From the NCBI GenBank assembly GCA_041690355.1, contig JAWLHK010000007.1:62001-126000 (forward strand): DNA of 64,000 nt. The letters run 5' to 3'. Position numbers and translations under genes: made by a program. The DNA is from JAWLHK01 sp041690355 [NCBI: bacterium] (GTDB taxonomy: Bacteria > J088 > JAWLBW01). Numbering within the stretch: the first letter of the stretch is position 1; each line of letters opens with the position of its first letter. The notes beneath the pieces were generated by a model. It saw only the letters and a program-made list of their open reading frames with translations. It was not told the DNA's origin and did no database searches. Below are positions 17,309-25,822 of the stretch, piece by piece.

Positions 17309-18363
17309 ACCTGCCCGTACGTGCACTCCTCCGGCCTCTTCTCGGGACGCCAGCGCAGGAAGCGGACGGCGTGGCGGAAGCGGCCTTCGCTGAAGTGATC
17401 GTAGAGGATCTCGCAGACGAGCACGGGCTCGACCGGAACAAAGGAGGGGTCGCGGCCGCGCGCCCAACGGCTGGGCCCGGGGATGCGACCCGTGAAGCCG
17501 CCGCGCCCCGCGATCTTCTCGAGCACCGGCGTGATCTCGTCGCGCAGGTCGCGGGGGAGCGCGGAGCTCTGGCCCACCTGATCGAGAAGGCCCTGCTCGT
17601 TGTAGAGGCCGAAGAGCAGCGTACCGACGACGCGCGTACCCGTGCGGTAGCGGAAACCGCCGATGACGCAGTCGGCCGTGCGCATGCGCTTGAACTTGCG
17701 CAGCGTGTCGACGCGAGCGCCGACCCAGGGGGCCGTGGCGTCCTTGGCCATCACGCCGTCGAGGCCGATGCCCCCGAATTCGTGCAGCCATTGCCGGGCG
17801 AGCTCGGGGTCGCCCGTCTGCGGCGAGAGACGCATCCGCTCGCGGTCGGCGCCGCTTCGCTGGAGGAAGCGTTCCAGGCGCGCTCTCCGTTCCGCCAGGG
17901 GAAGAGGTAGAAGCGATTCCCCCTGTTCCACCAGCAGGTCGAAGAGGACGTAGTGGGCGGGGCGCTCTCGCGACAGTTTCTCGATGCGCGACGCGGCCGG
18001 GTGGATGCGGAGCAGCAGATCCTCGAATGACAGCCCCCGCGCGGCGGGGATGACCAGCTCGCCGTCGAGCACGAAGTGGTCTGCGTGCAGGTTCCGCACG
18101 AGATCGGCGACTTCGGGGAAGTAGCGAGCGAGCGGCTGGCCGGCCTTCGACTGCAGGACGACCGTATCGCCGTCGCGGAAAGCGAGCGCGCGAAAGCCGT
18201 CCCACTTGGGCTCGTAGACCCACCGTTCCCCCTCGGGGAGCACGTCGGCGCGCGTCCCCTGCATGACGGGGAATGGGGGGGTGATCGGAAGATGCACGGC
18301 GGGAAAGCCGGATTCCGCAATGCGCGGGGGGGTCGGGGAGGCGCCGGAGGAACTATCGGGCAT
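17284..18363 (-). CDS. ligC: ATP-dependent DNA ligase, LigC type
   Basis: Seals DNA nicks using ATP. The 359-residue protein has the adenylation motif YEPKWDGFRAL with the nucleophile Lys at about residue 53. It also has the ligase strand FVLDGELVIP, motif IV-like LDGVMAKD, and a C-terminal OB-fold region ending ILYDHFSEGRFRHAVRFLRWR. It is a stand-alone ligase with no polymerase or nuclease domain, and no ku or ligD is in the window. The last few residues (GRRTPDG) and the stop lie in a heptamer array, so the natural end may once have been different. Repair or replication backup is the usual role. Confidence 0.88.
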   Translation of the reverse strand: MPDSSSGASPTPPRIAESGFPAVHLPITPPFPVMQGTRADVLPEGERWVYEPKWDGFRALAFRDGDTVVLQSKAGQPLARYFPEVADLVRNLHADHFVLDGELVIPAARGLSFEDLLLRIHPAASRIEKLSRERPAHYVLFDLLVEQGESLLPLPLAERRARLERFLQRSGADRERMRLSPQTGDPELARQWLHEFGGIGLDGVMAKDATAPWVGARVDTLRKFKRMRTADCVIGGFRYRTGTRVVGTLLFGLYNEQGLLDQVGQSSALPRDLRDEITPVLEKIAGRGGFTGRIPGPSRWARGRDPSFVPVEPVLVCEILYDHFSEGRFRHAVRFLRWRPEKRPEECTYGQVGRRTPDG

Positions 18364-18398
18364 CTTTCCACCACCTCCCGCCTGCGCTGGCGCGCATG

Positions 18399-18427
18399 GC
18401 GCCCTCCTCCTCCAGCGAGGAGGAGGG
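18399..18427. repeat. Hairpin, CCCTCCTCCTC/GAGGAGGAGGG
   Basis: A near-perfect 11-bp inverted repeat with a four-base loop in the divergent region between the ligase gene and the FKBP gene. No T tract follows. It may be a structural repeat rather than a terminator. Confidence 0.6.
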
Positions 18428-18597
18428 GAAATAGATTGCGAGGGGAATCGCAGAGATCATGTTTCCATCTTCGTAGCCGAGGAAGGAATCGTCAGGCACG
18501 GCAGCTCGCCAGGCGAGGGGCCGCGGGGCCGCCACGTTCCCACTTGAGCTGTTATGGGACACCATTGTTATCGCAGGTATGTCGTCCTTGCTTCGTC

Positions 18598-18625
18598 AGG
18601 AATTAAGAATCCGGAATCAGGAATG
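18598..18625. repeat. Heptamer array, four units
   Basis: Units AGGAATT, AAGAATC and relatives share a GAAT core every 7 bp. It lies just upstream of the FKBP promoter. Confidence 0.8.
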
Positions 18626-18637
18626 GCGCCCCCGCAA

Positions 18638-18666
18638 TTGTGATTGCGGAAGCGCTCAGGTACGAT
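18638..18666 (+). promoter_or_regulatory. Candidate sigma70 promoter for the FKBP gene
   Basis: TTGTGA and TACGAT are separated by 17 nt. The predicted start is about 30 nt before the ATG, which has a GGAGG ribosome-binding site eight bases upstream. Confidence 0.5.
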
Positions 18667-18704
18667 GTGTAAGTTTACGTTCCCTAACTGTGGAGGATCG
18701 ATCG

Positions 18705-19403
18705 ATGACGAAACGTTGGATGGCCGTGGCCGTCGGCCTCGGGCTGGCCGCCTGCCAGCAGGGTCCGAAGGATGTGAAGCTGGAATCGCAGAATGACAAG
18801 GTGAGCTACGCCATCGGGCTGGACATCGGTCGCAACTTCGAGCGCCAGGGCCTCGAAGTGAATCCGGATATCATTGCCGCCGGCATGCGCGACGCGCTGA
18901 CCAAGGCCGAGCCGAAGATGACCGACGAAGAAATGCGCGAAACCATGATGGCGTTCCGCCAGGAAATGATCGCGAAGCAGACCCAGAAGGCCGAAGAAGC
19001 TTCGTCGGGCAACAAGGAAGCCGGTCAGAAGTTTCTCGAAGAGAACAAGACCAAAGAGGGCGTGAAGACGACCGAAAGCGGCCTCCAGTACAAAGTGCTG
19101 ACCGAGGGCAAGGGCAAGAGCCCCGGCGCCGAAGATCAGGTCAAGGTGCACTACGAGGGCAAGCTGCTCGACGGCACGGTCTTCGACAGCTCGTACAAGC
19201 GCGGCGAACCGGCCGTGTTCCCCGTGAACGGGCTGATTCCGGGCTGGACCGAAGCCCTGCAGCTGATGAAGCCGGGCGCCAAGTGGGAGCTGTACATCCC
19301 CGCCGATCTCGCCTACGGCGACCGCGGCGCGGGCCCGCAGATCCCCCCGGGTTCGACGCTCATCTTCACGACCGAGCTGATCGAAGTCATGCCCAAGAAG
19401 TAA
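18705..19403 (+). CDS. FKBP-type peptidyl-prolyl isomerase lipoprotein, Mip-like
   Basis: Catalyses cis-trans isomerisation of prolyl bonds, here in the envelope. The 232-residue precursor has a lipoprotein signal ending in the lipobox LAAC (Cys about 17). An N-terminal helical dimerisation domain follows (VSYAIGLDIGRNFERQGLE, then Gln/Lys-rich helices). The C-terminal FKBP domain has VKVHYEGKLLDGTVFDSSY, LIPGWTEALQLMKPGAKW, IPADLAYGDRG and IPPGSTLIF. The domain order matches Mip/FkpA. A consensus ribosome-binding site decides the ATG. The gene has its own promoter and terminator. Confidence 0.93.
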   Translation: MTKRWMAVAVGLGLAACQQGPKDVKLESQNDKVSYAIGLDIGRNFERQGLEVNPDIIAAGMRDALTKAEPKMTDEEMRETMMAFRQEMIAKQTQKAEEASSGNKEAGQKFLEENKTKEGVKTTESGLQYKVLTEGKGKSPGAEDQVKVHYEGKLLDGTVFDSSYKRGEPAVFPVNGLIPGWTEALQLMKPGAKWELYIPADLAYGDRGAGPQIPPGSTLIFTTELIEVMPKK

Positions 19404-19438
19404 GCCGTTTCTGCCGCCGGGCGGATTCGAATCTTTTG

Positions 19439-19477
19439 CCCCCGCAGTGCCTGAAGGTGCTGCGGGGGTTCTTTTTT
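19439..19477 (+). terminator. Rho-independent terminator after the FKBP gene
   Basis: A perfect 9-bp stem (CCCCCGCAG/CTGCGGGGG) with a 12-nt loop is followed by TTC and six T. Confidence 0.92.
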
Positions 19478-19502
19478 GGGGCGCTGGTACAGGCCCCCTG
19501 TC

Positions 19503-19520
19503 GTCCCCCGAAGGGGGGAC
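19503..19520. repeat. Hairpin GTCCCCC/GGGGGAC
   Basis: Same stem and flank (CCCCCTGTC before it) as the hairpins at 44566 and 45434, with GAAG as loop. Only this part of the 67-bp repeat is present, just upstream of the antitoxin gene. Confidence 0.7.
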
Positions 19521-19572
19521 CCGAATATGCATCGGCTTACGCCCCGGACATCGATCGTGATATCGTATTACC

Positions 19573-19782
19573 ATGGCTTCAACGCGTGTATCCTCCAAAT
19601 TTCAGATCGTGATTCCGAAAGACATCCGTGACCAGACGATGGTCAGGCCCGGGCAGACCTTCCAGGTGATCGCCAAGGGAGACGTCATCACGCTCATTCC
19701 CGAGCGGCCGATCGAGGAGGCGCGGGGCATCGCGCGGGGCGCCGGGACCCGCGGATTCCGCGAGAAGAAGGACCGCTTTTGA
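19573..19782 (+). CDS. AbrB/MazE-type antitoxin (VapB-like)
   Basis: A 69-residue protein with an N-terminal swapped-hairpin DNA-binding domain (SSKFQIVIPKDIRDQ, then VRPGQTFQVIAKGDVITLIP). A basic C-terminal tail would fold onto the toxin. Its last codon overlaps the start of a PIN-domain gene, the standard antitoxin-toxin arrangement. It probably represses its own operon. It follows the hairpin at 19503, and no clear -10/-35 pair was seen. Confidence 0.85.
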   Translation: MASTRVSSKFQIVIPKDIRDQTMVRPGQTFQVIAKGDVITLIPERPIEEARGIARGAGTRGFREKKDRF

Positions 19783-20159
19783 TCGTCCTCGATTCCTCGG
19801 GGTGGCTGGAGTATTTCGCCGACGGTCCGTTCGCCGCAACCGTCGCCGACCACCTGCGGAAGCCGGAGGAAGTCGTCACCTCGGTCATCGCCCTGTACGA
19901 AGTGTACAAATGGCTGAAGCGCGAGCACTCTGAGCCGGTGGCTCTGCACGCGGTGGCGGCCATGAAATCGACGCAGGTCGTGGAGCTTACGGATTCCTTG
20001 GCGCTCCTGGCCGGCGATCTGGCCCTCGAGTTCGGCCTCGCCATGGCCGATGCAATGATGCTCGCAACGGCGCGCCTGCACGGCGCGCGCCTGATCACCA
20101 CCGACTCGGATTTCACGGGAATCCCGGACGTCGACGTACTCTCCAAGAAAGGTGGCTGA
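19779..20159 (+). CDS. PIN-domain ribonuclease toxin (VapC-like)
   Basis: A 126-residue PIN domain with the expected acidic residues: Asp in MIVLDSSGWLEYF, Glu in ALYEVYKWL, Asp in AMADAMMLATA and Asp in LITTDSDF. These coordinate the metal for RNA cleavage. The start is a TTG that overlaps the antitoxin stop (TTGA), because no ATG is near and the first residues are conserved in the family. The gene ends directly against a CCGACGT-type heptamer array. Confidence 0.87.
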   Translation: MIVLDSSGWLEYFADGPFAATVADHLRKPEEVVTSVIALYEVYKWLKREHSEPVALHAVAAMKSTQVVELTDSLALLAGDLALEFGLAMADAMMLATARLHGARLITTDSDFTGIPDVDVLSKKGG

Positions 20160-20160
20160 T

Positions 20161-20174
20161 CCGACGTCCGACGC
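20161..20174. repeat. Short heptamer array, two units
   Basis: CCGACGT is followed by CCGACGC, immediately after the PIN-toxin stop. A C6/G6 hairpin and a second array with the same CCG start follow. Confidence 0.55.
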
Positions 20175-20178
20175 ATTG

Positions 20179-20203
20179 CCCCCCGTAGCGAAGCGGATGG
20201 GGG
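20179..20203. repeat. Hairpin CCCCCC/GGGGGG between arrays
   Basis: A stem of six C and six G (with a flanking G and C pair) encloses the loop GTAGCGAAGCGGAT. It is bracketed by related heptamers at 20161 and 20205. No T tract follows, so termination is doubtful. Confidence 0.55.
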
Positions 20204-20204
20204 G

Positions 20205-20225
20205 CCGGCGTCCGAAGTCCGGTTT
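20205..20225. repeat. Heptamer array, three units
   Basis: Units CCGGCGT, CCGAAGT and CCGGTTT abut the -35 region of the purE promoter. Confidence 0.6.
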
Positions 20226-20228
20226 CTC

Positions 20229-20256
20229 TCGACTCCTGCCGCGCACCCGGTATAAT
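20229..20256 (+). promoter_or_regulatory. Promoter for purE with perfect -10 box
   Basis: TCGACT and TATAAT are separated by 16 nt. The -10 box ends 11 bases before the purE ATG, so the transcript would begin about five bases upstream of the start codon. Confidence 0.65.
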
Positions 20257-20267
20257 AATTGGTTTCC

Positions 20268-20765
20268 ATGGGCACACCTCTAATCGGCATCATCATGGGC
20301 TCCAGGTCTGACTGGGAGACCATGCAGCACGCGGCCGACATGCTGACGAAGCTCGGCGTGCCGCACGAAGTGCGCGTCGTCTCGGCGCACCGCACCCCCG
20401 ACCTGCTCTTCGAGTACGCCTCGACGGCGGCCGAGCGGGGGGTCGAGGTGATCATCGCCGGGGCCGGCGGGGCCGCCCACCTGCCCGGCATGTGCGCCGC
20501 CAAGACCCACCTGCCCGTGCTCGGCGTGCCGGTGGAATCGAAGGTGCTGCGCGGGGTCGACTCGCTGCTCTCCATCGTACAGATGCCCGCCGGCATCCCC
20601 GTGGCCACGCTGGCCATCGGCAAGGCCGGCGCCACGAACGCCGCCCTGCTCGGCGCGAGCATCCTCAGCGCGAAGCATCCGCAGATCCGCGAGGCGCTCG
20701 TCGCCTTCCGCGCGAAGCAGACGCGCGACGTGCTCGACCATCCCGATCCGCGAGAGCCTGCGTGA
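20268..20765 (+). CDS. purE: N5-carboxyaminoimidazole ribonucleotide mutase
   Basis: Converts N5-CAIR to CAIR in purine synthesis. The 165-residue product has family landmarks: [47 protein letters not shown] and [20 protein letters not shown]. The ATG at 20268 is used. A TTG three codons upstream lies at or before the predicted transcript start, so the message may be almost leaderless. It overlaps purK by a GTGA junction, and the two enzymes act in sequence. Confidence 0.95.
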   Translation: MGTPLIGIIMGSRSDWETMQHAADMLTKLGVPHEVRVVSAHRTPDLLFEYASTAAERGVEVIIAGAGGAAHLPGMCAAKTHLPVLGVPVESKVLRGVDSLLSIVQMPAGIPVATLAIGKAGATNAALLGASILSAKHPQIREALVAFRAKQTRDVLDHPDPREPA

Positions 20766-21865
20766 TTGTCGGTGTTCTCGGCGGCGGTCAGCTCGGACGC
20801 ATGCTGGCCCTCGCCGGCTATCCCCTCGGCCTCAAGTTCCGCTTTCTCGACGCCGTGCGCGACGTGCCCGCCGCGCCGCTCGGCCGCCGCATCACCGCGC
20901 CGTTCGACGACAAGGACGCCCTGACCCGGTTCGCGCGCGGAACCGATGTCGTGACCTACGAATTCGAGAACGTCCCCGTCGATTCCGCCGCGTTTGCGGA
21001 ATCGTTCGCGCCCGTCTTTCCGCCGCCGAAGGCCCTCGCGACAGCCCAGGATCGCCTCTCGGAAAAAGAGCTGTTCACGCGGCTCGGCATCCCCGTCCCG
21101 GCGTACGCGCCCGTCTCTTCCCCCGAAGACCTGGCCGCCGCCGTGGAGCGCATCGGCCTCCCCGCCGTGCTCAAGACCCGCCGCTTCGGCTACGACGGCA
21201 AGGGACAGTGGGTCCTGCGCACGCCGGAAGATGTCGAAGGCGCGCGCCTCGCGGCAGGCGGGGGCACGCCGCTCATCCTCGAACAGTTTCTCCCCTTCGA
21301 CCGCGAGCTCTCGATCATCGCCGTCCGCTCGCGTTCGGGGGAACTCGCCTTTTATCCGCTGGTTGAAAATCATCACCGCGAGGGGATCCTGCGCCTGAGC
21401 CTCGCCCCCGCGCCGCACCTGTCGGCCGCCGTCACGGCCGAAGCAGAATCCCACGCGCGCCGGCTGCTCGAGGCGCTCGATTACGTCGGCGTGCTCACGA
21501 TCGAATTCTTCGAGTACCAGGGCAGGCTGTACGCGAACGAGATGGCGCCGCGCGTACACAATTCCGGGCACTGGACGATCGAGGGGGCCGAGACGAGCCA
21601 GTTCGAGAACCACCTGCGCGCCATCCTCGATCTCCCCCTTGGCGGCACGGCGGTCCTCGGCGCGGCGGCCATGGTGAACCTGATTGGCGCCCTCCCCGAT
21701 CTCGGGCCCTGCTACGCCGGCCGCGACGTCCACGTCCACCTCTACGACAAGAAGCCGCGCAAGGGACGCAAGCTCGGGCACCTCACCGTGCGCGCCGCGA
21801 ACCCCGCCGAACTGGCCGAACGCCTGGCCCCCGTGCGTGCCCTCGTCGAGGCCGCGGGGGGATGA
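20762..21865 (+). CDS. purK: N5-carboxyaminoimidazole ribonucleotide synthase
   Basis: An ATP-grasp ligase that carboxylates AIR to N5-CAIR, the step before PurE. The 367 residues begin [19 protein letters not shown]. Landmarks are [23 protein letters not shown] (ATP loop), [15 protein letters not shown], and [17 protein letters not shown] with its metal-binding acids. The GTG start overlaps the purE stop, and its end overlaps the next gene by ATGA, so the three genes are one unit. Confidence 0.95.
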   Translation: MIVGVLGGGQLGRMLALAGYPLGLKFRFLDAVRDVPAAPLGRRITAPFDDKDALTRFARGTDVVTYEFENVPVDSAAFAESFAPVFPPPKALATAQDRLSEKELFTRLGIPVPAYAPVSSPEDLAAAVERIGLPAVLKTRRFGYDGKGQWVLRTPEDVEGARLAAGGGTPLILEQFLPFDRELSIIAVRSRSGELAFYPLVENHHREGILRLSLAPAPHLSAAVTAEAESHARRLLEALDYVGVLTIEFFEYQGRLYANEMAPRVHNSGHWTIEGAETSQFENHLRAILDLPLGGTAVLGAAAMVNLIGALPDLGPCYAGRDVHVHLYDKKPRKGRKLGHLTVRAANPAELAERLAPVRALVEAAGG

Positions 21866-22815
21866 GCTTCCGGCCCCATCCGCTGCTCCCCACCGGCGAC
21901 CTGCAGACGCTCGCCACCCGCTTCTTCAGCCCGGTTCCGCCCGCGAGCGAACGCCTCGTCTTCGCCGTGGGGGCCGGCGATGCCGTCGTCGGCATGCTCT
22001 CGCTTCCCCCCGCATTCCGCGCCGGCGATCCGGTCGTCGTCCTCGTGCACGGCATGACGGGGTCGAGCCAGTCGGCCTACGTGGTCCGCATGGCGCACCA
22101 GGTGATGGCGAGCGGCGCGGCCGCCCTGCGCCTCAATCTGCGCAATGCCGGCGAGGGGGCGGGCCTGAGCCGCCTGCCGTACCATTCCGGCCGCTCCGAC
22201 GACCTGCGGAAGGTCCTCCAGTCGCTTGCCGCGCGCTTCCCGGGCAGTCCGCTGGCCGTCATCGGCTATTCCCTCGGGGGGAACATTACGCTCAAGCTCG
22301 CCGCCGAGCACACCGACGCGCCGGTCGAAGGTCTGCGGGCGGTGGCGAGCGTCGCGGCCCCCATCGATCTGGCCCTCTGCTCGCGCGCGCTCGAGCAGTG
22401 GCGCAACCGGATCTACCAGTTCTACTTCGTGCGCGGTCTCATGGCCGAAGCCCACGGCCTCGCGCGCGCCCTGGGGGAGCCGCCCGTCCCCTTCCCCCGC
22501 GAGATGACGGTGTGGAAGTTCGACGATCACTTCACGGCGCCGCGCAGCGGCTTCACCGATGCGGCCGCCTACTACGCGGCCTCCTCGAGCGGACCCCGGC
22601 TGCGCGCGGTCACGCTGCCGACGCTGCTCGTGACGGCGCAGGACGATCCGTTCGTTCCCTTCGCCGCCTACCGTGATGCGCAGCTTTCCCCCTCCATTAC
22701 GCCGCGCTATGCCCGCTCCGGCGGCCACTGCGGATTCATCGCCGCCGACTCCACGCGCCGCTTCTGGGCCGAGGCGGAGTGCGTGGCGTTCGTGATGGGG
22801 AACACGCGGGAGTGA
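21862..22815 (+). CDS. Alpha/beta hydrolase, YheT type
   Basis: A 317-residue esterase-like hydrolase. Landmarks are VVLVHGMTGSSQSAYV (oxyanion strand), LRLNLRNAGEG, the nucleophile elbow VIGYSLGGNITLK, DDPFVPF (acid) and SGGHCGFI (His). This is the YheT/abhydrolase pattern. The substrate is unknown. It is coupled to purK by an ATGA overlap, which does not imply a purine role. Bases 22285-22517 are repeated at about 91% identity at 37954-38187 as a truncated copy. A hairpin (TCAAGAAC/GTTCTTGA) follows about 10 nt after the stop. Confidence 0.87.
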   Translation: MSFRPHPLLPTGDLQTLATRFFSPVPPASERLVFAVGAGDAVVGMLSLPPAFRAGDPVVVLVHGMTGSSQSAYVVRMAHQVMASGAAALRLNLRNAGEGAGLSRLPYHSGRSDDLRKVLQSLAARFPGSPLAVIGYSLGGNITLKLAAEHTDAPVEGLRAVASVAAPIDLALCSRALEQWRNRIYQFYFVRGLMAEAHGLARALGEPPVPFPREMTVWKFDDHFTAPRSGFTDAAAYYAASSSGPRLRAVTLPTLLVTAQDDPFVPFAAYRDAQLSPSITPRYARSGGHCGFIAADSTRRFWAEAECVAFVMGNTRE

Positions 22816-22990
22816 CGGGTCACATCAAGAACGAATGCGTCCCCGAAGTTCTTGAGTTCTTGGCGCCTACTGCCTGACGCTGCTCCGGCCACCGGGAACG
22901 CACACGATTCCGGCACTTTCTGCGGCAGGAATCGCCAATTTTGTCATCCGCGCCACCATCCAGACCACCCTTGCCCCCGGTGAACGTCCT

Positions 22991-23006
22991 TGGCACGCCG
23001 CTTGCT
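22991..23006 (+). promoter_or_regulatory. Sigma54 promoter for the nasA operon
   Basis: TGGCACGCCGCTTGCT matches the -24/-12 consensus TGGCACG-N4-TTGCW at every defined position. The predicted start is near 23017, giving a leader of about 130 nt. No clear NtrC site was identified in the 180 nt upstream. Confidence 0.85.
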
Positions 23007-23035
23007 CTCTGCAGCAGTGAAGGTGGGATGCCGCC

Positions 23036-23131
23036 GACGGCCCCGTCGTTGACGATTCATTTACTCTGAGGTCGATGAAGACAAAGGCGTCTTCGTTCCG
23101 CAGCACGCGGGGTGAGGCCGTCTTTTTTTTT
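23036..23131 (+). promoter_or_regulatory. ANTAR-type leader RNA and attenuator of the nasA operon
   Basis: A perfect 6-bp hairpin GAAGAC/GTCTTC (23077-23094) carries the hexaloop AAAGGC, with A at loop position 1 and G at 4 as in ANTAR-protein sites. GACGGCC (23036-23042) can pair with GGCCGTC (23116-23122), which is followed directly by nine T (23123-23131), a plausible terminator. A further hairpin upstream (CGAC/GTCG) has a six-base loop lacking the A. NasT binding would favour read-through; this mechanism is inferred from the NasR/NasT systems. Confidence 0.7.
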
Positions 23132-23146
23132 GCGAACGGAATTCGA

Positions 23147-25822
23147 ATGGTGCGCACGATATGTCCATACTGTGCGGTCGGATGCGGGGTCAGGGTGCGG
23201 GTCGCCGGGGGCCGGATCATCGGCGTCGAAGGTGACCCCGATTCGCCCGTCAATCGCGGCATGCTCTGCACCAAGGGCAAGACGCTCCATCGCACAGTGC
23301 GCCACGCCGAGCGGGCCACCGTGCCCCTGCTGCGCGAACGCCGCGGTGCGCCCCTGGAGGCCGCTTCCTGGGACACGGCGCTGAACCGGGCGGCGTCGCG
23401 TTTCGCCGAAGTCATCGGCCGGCATGGACCCGGGGCCGTCGCCTTCTACGTCTCGGGCCAGCTGCTGACCGAGGAATATGCGGTCTTCAACAAGCTGATG
23501 AAGGGCTTCATCGGGTCGAACAACATCGATTCGAACAGCCGCCTCTGCATGTCTTCGGCGGTCGCGGGCTACAAGCGTGCCTTCGGCGCCGATGGTCCGC
23601 CGGCATGCTACGCAGATATCGAAGAAGCCGACACTCTCTTTCTCTTCGGGGCGAATCCCGCCTTTACGCATCCGATCCTCTTCCGCAGGATGGAGCAGGC
23701 CCGCGAGGCGAAGCCCGCGCAGAAGCTGGTCGTGGTGGATCCCCGCCGCACCGACAGCTGCTCTCTCGCCGACCTGCACCTGGCCCTGCGTCCCGGCACC
23801 GATGTCGCGCTGCTTCTGTCCATGCTTCACGTCCTGCGCTGGGAGGGGCTGCTCGACCAGACCTTCATTGCCAACCATACCGTGGGCTTTGAGGCCGCCG
23901 TCGAAGCTTCGGCCGCGTGGACGCCCCGGCGCGCGGCGCGGCTGTGCGATGTCGATCCCGGAGACATCTTCCGCGCGGCGCTCTGGTTCGGCGCCGGACG
24001 CGCGCTGTCGATGTGGACGATGGGGTTCAACCAGGCAACCACCGGGGTCGATCGGAACAACGCCCTCATCAACCTGCACCTGGCCACCGGGCAGGTCGGC
24101 AAACCGGGCTGCGGCCCTTTCTCGCTGACTGGGCAGCCGAACGCCATGGGCGGCCGCGAAACGGGCGGGCTTGCCAACCTCCTTCCCGGGCACCGCGACC
24201 TCGCCGTTTCCTCCGATCGGAATGCGGTGTCGAACGTCTGGAGCTCGGGTCCCCTGGCGGCCGAAGCGGGGCGCAGCGCCGTCGAGCTGTTCCGCGCCCT
24301 GGAGTCCGGTGAGGTGAAGGCCGTCTGGATCGCCGCCACGAACCCGGTGGTCTCGCTCCCCGACACCGCCCAGGCGCGCCGGGCGCTGGAGCGGGCGGAG
24401 TTCGTCGCGGTCTCTGACATCTACGTGCCCACCGAAACGACCGCCTTTGCCGACGTCGTGTTTCCTGCTGCCGGCTGGGGAGAAAAAGAGGGCACGATGA
24501 CCAATGCCGAGCGCCGCGTGCAACGCGTTCGCCGCATCGTCGATCCGCCAGGAGAGGCGCGCCCCGACTGGGAGATCGTGTCGGACTTCGCCCGGCGTCT
24601 CGGACGCGCTTTGGGCGCCGACTGGGATGCGGCGTTCGGTTACGCCGACACGGCCGCGGTCTACGACGAACATCGCCGCCTGCTTTCGGGCCGCGACTGC
24701 GACATCGACGGCCTCGACTGGACCCGCGTCGACCGTGAGGGACTGCAGTGGCCGGTCTGCGATACCACGGGCGGAACCGAGCGGCTCTATGCGGATGCGC
24801 GTTTCCCCACCGGCGACGGCCGGGCGCGGTTTGTCGCCGTCGCGTGGAAGCCCCCGGCGCGCGAAACGGATGCCCGCTACCCGCTCGTTCTCACCACCGG
24901 CCGATATCGGGACCAGTGGCACACGCGGACGAAGACCGGCCGGGTCGGGGAACTCAATCGCCAGACGCCGGCGGCCCGGCTCGAGATGCACCCGGGGGAC
25001 GCGGCGATCCGCGGCTTGTCGGAGGGAGACCTGGTGGCGGCGGCCTCGGCGCTCGGCCGCGCGGTATTTCCGCTTGCCCTCACGGCCGACATCCGGCGCG
25101 GCGTGGTCTTTCTCCCCATGCACTGGGGCGATCTGACGACGCAGGCCGGCCAGGCGAACGACCTGATCTTTCCGGACACCGACCCGATTTCGGGGCAACC
25201 TGCCTACAAGCATGTGCCCGTCGACGTGCAACCGGCGCGCCTGCCGACACGCGGGTTCGTTCTCCTGCGCGGCGACCATGTTCCGGCCTGCCGCCCCATC
25301 GTCGGCGAGTATGCCTATGGAACGGTGACGACCGTCGGGCGGCCCCCGGTGACCCGGTTGGAAGTGGCCGGGCCCGATGCCGTCCTCCCCTCCGACGCCG
25401 ATTTTCTCGATGCCCGCGTCACGCCGCTCCTGAAGCGTTGCGACACGCTGGTCTATGCCGACGGCCGCAGCGGAGCTTACAAGCGTCTTTGGGTCGACGG
25501 CGAGCGGGTGCTCGCCCTGCGCTGGCTCGGGACGGGTCCGGGTGACGTGGAGCCGCTGCAGCAGGCGCTTCTCGACGACCGCCCGCTGCCCGAATTCCGG
25601 GCGTGGATCGGGGGCGGCGGCGAGTCGGTATCCCTTGCCGATCGAGGGCCCCTGGTCTGCACCTGCCTTTCCGTGCGTGAGGGCACGATCCGCGACGCCA
25701 TCGCCGCGGGCGCCGGAAACGTTCCCGCCATTCAGGAAGCCTGCGCGGCAGGCACCAGCTGCGGATCCTGCATTCCGCAGCTCAAGCGCCTGCTCGAACA
25801 GGCAGCACGAGGCGTCGCATGA
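23147..25822 (+). CDS. nasA: Assimilatory nitrate reductase, catalytic subunit
   Basis: Reduces nitrate to nitrite in the cytoplasm. The 891-residue molybdopterin enzyme has an N-terminal [4Fe-4S] site (Cys 6, 9, 13 and 41). Mo-bis-MGD domains follow, with NNIDSNSRLCMSSA, MGFNQATTGVDRN, TGQPNAMGGRETGG and LTTGRYRDQWHT. A C-terminal BFD-type [2Fe-2S] domain (about 835-885; CTCLSVREG and CGSC) likely takes electrons from a reductase partner. The open frame extends to 23075, but that part encodes the leader hairpin and T tract, so the ATG at 23147 is chosen. It heads the operon with the cofactor genes and is coupled to moeA by ATGA. Confidence 0.94.
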   Translation: MVRTICPYCAVGCGVRVRVAGGRIIGVEGDPDSPVNRGMLCTKGKTLHRTVRHAERATVPLLRERRGAPLEAASWDTALNRAASRFAEVIGRHGPGAVAFYVSGQLLTEEYAVFNKLMKGFIGSNNIDSNSRLCMSSAVAGYKRAFGADGPPACYADIEEADTLFLFGANPAFTHPILFRRMEQAREAKPAQKLVVVDPRRTDSCSLADLHLALRPGTDVALLLSMLHVLRWEGLLDQTFIANHTVGFEAAVEASAAWTPRRAARLCDVDPGDIFRAALWFGAGRALSMWTMGFNQATTGVDRNNALINLHLATGQVGKPGCGPFSLTGQPNAMGGRETGGLANLLPGHRDLAVSSDRNAVSNVWSSGPLAAEAGRSAVELFRALESGEVKAVWIAATNPVVSLPDTAQARRALERAEFVAVSDIYVPTETTAFADVVFPAAGWGEKEGTMTNAERRVQRVRRIVDPPGEARPDWEIVSDFARRLGRALGADWDAAFGYADTAAVYDEHRRLLSGRDCDIDGLDWTRVDREGLQWPVCDTTGGTERLYADARFPTGDGRARFVAVAWKPPARETDARYPLVLTTGRYRDQWHTRTKTGRVGELNRQTPAARLEMHPGDAAIRGLSEGDLVAAASALGRAVFPLALTADIRRGVVFLPMHWGDLTTQAGQANDLIFPDTDPISGQPAYKHVPVDVQPARLPTRGFVLLRGDHVPACRPIVGEYAYGTVTTVGRPPVTRLEVAGPDAVLPSDADFLDARVTPLLKRCDTLVYADGRSGAYKRLWVDGERVLALRWLGTGPGDVEPLQQALLDDRPLPEFRAWIGGGGESVSLADRGPLVCTCLSVREGTIRDAIAAGAGNVPAIQEACAAGTSCGSCIPQLKRLLEQAARGVA

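Noticed and set aside
19420-19450. A GGATTCGAATC sequence resembling a tRNA T-loop
   Set aside because: No acceptor stem, D-loop or anticodon stem can be built around it. It lies in the FKBP-terminator spacer.
23075-23146. Upstream ATG of nasA (23075)
   Set aside because: The extra codons span the hexaloop hairpin and the T tract, and the family N-terminus begins at the ATG at 23147.
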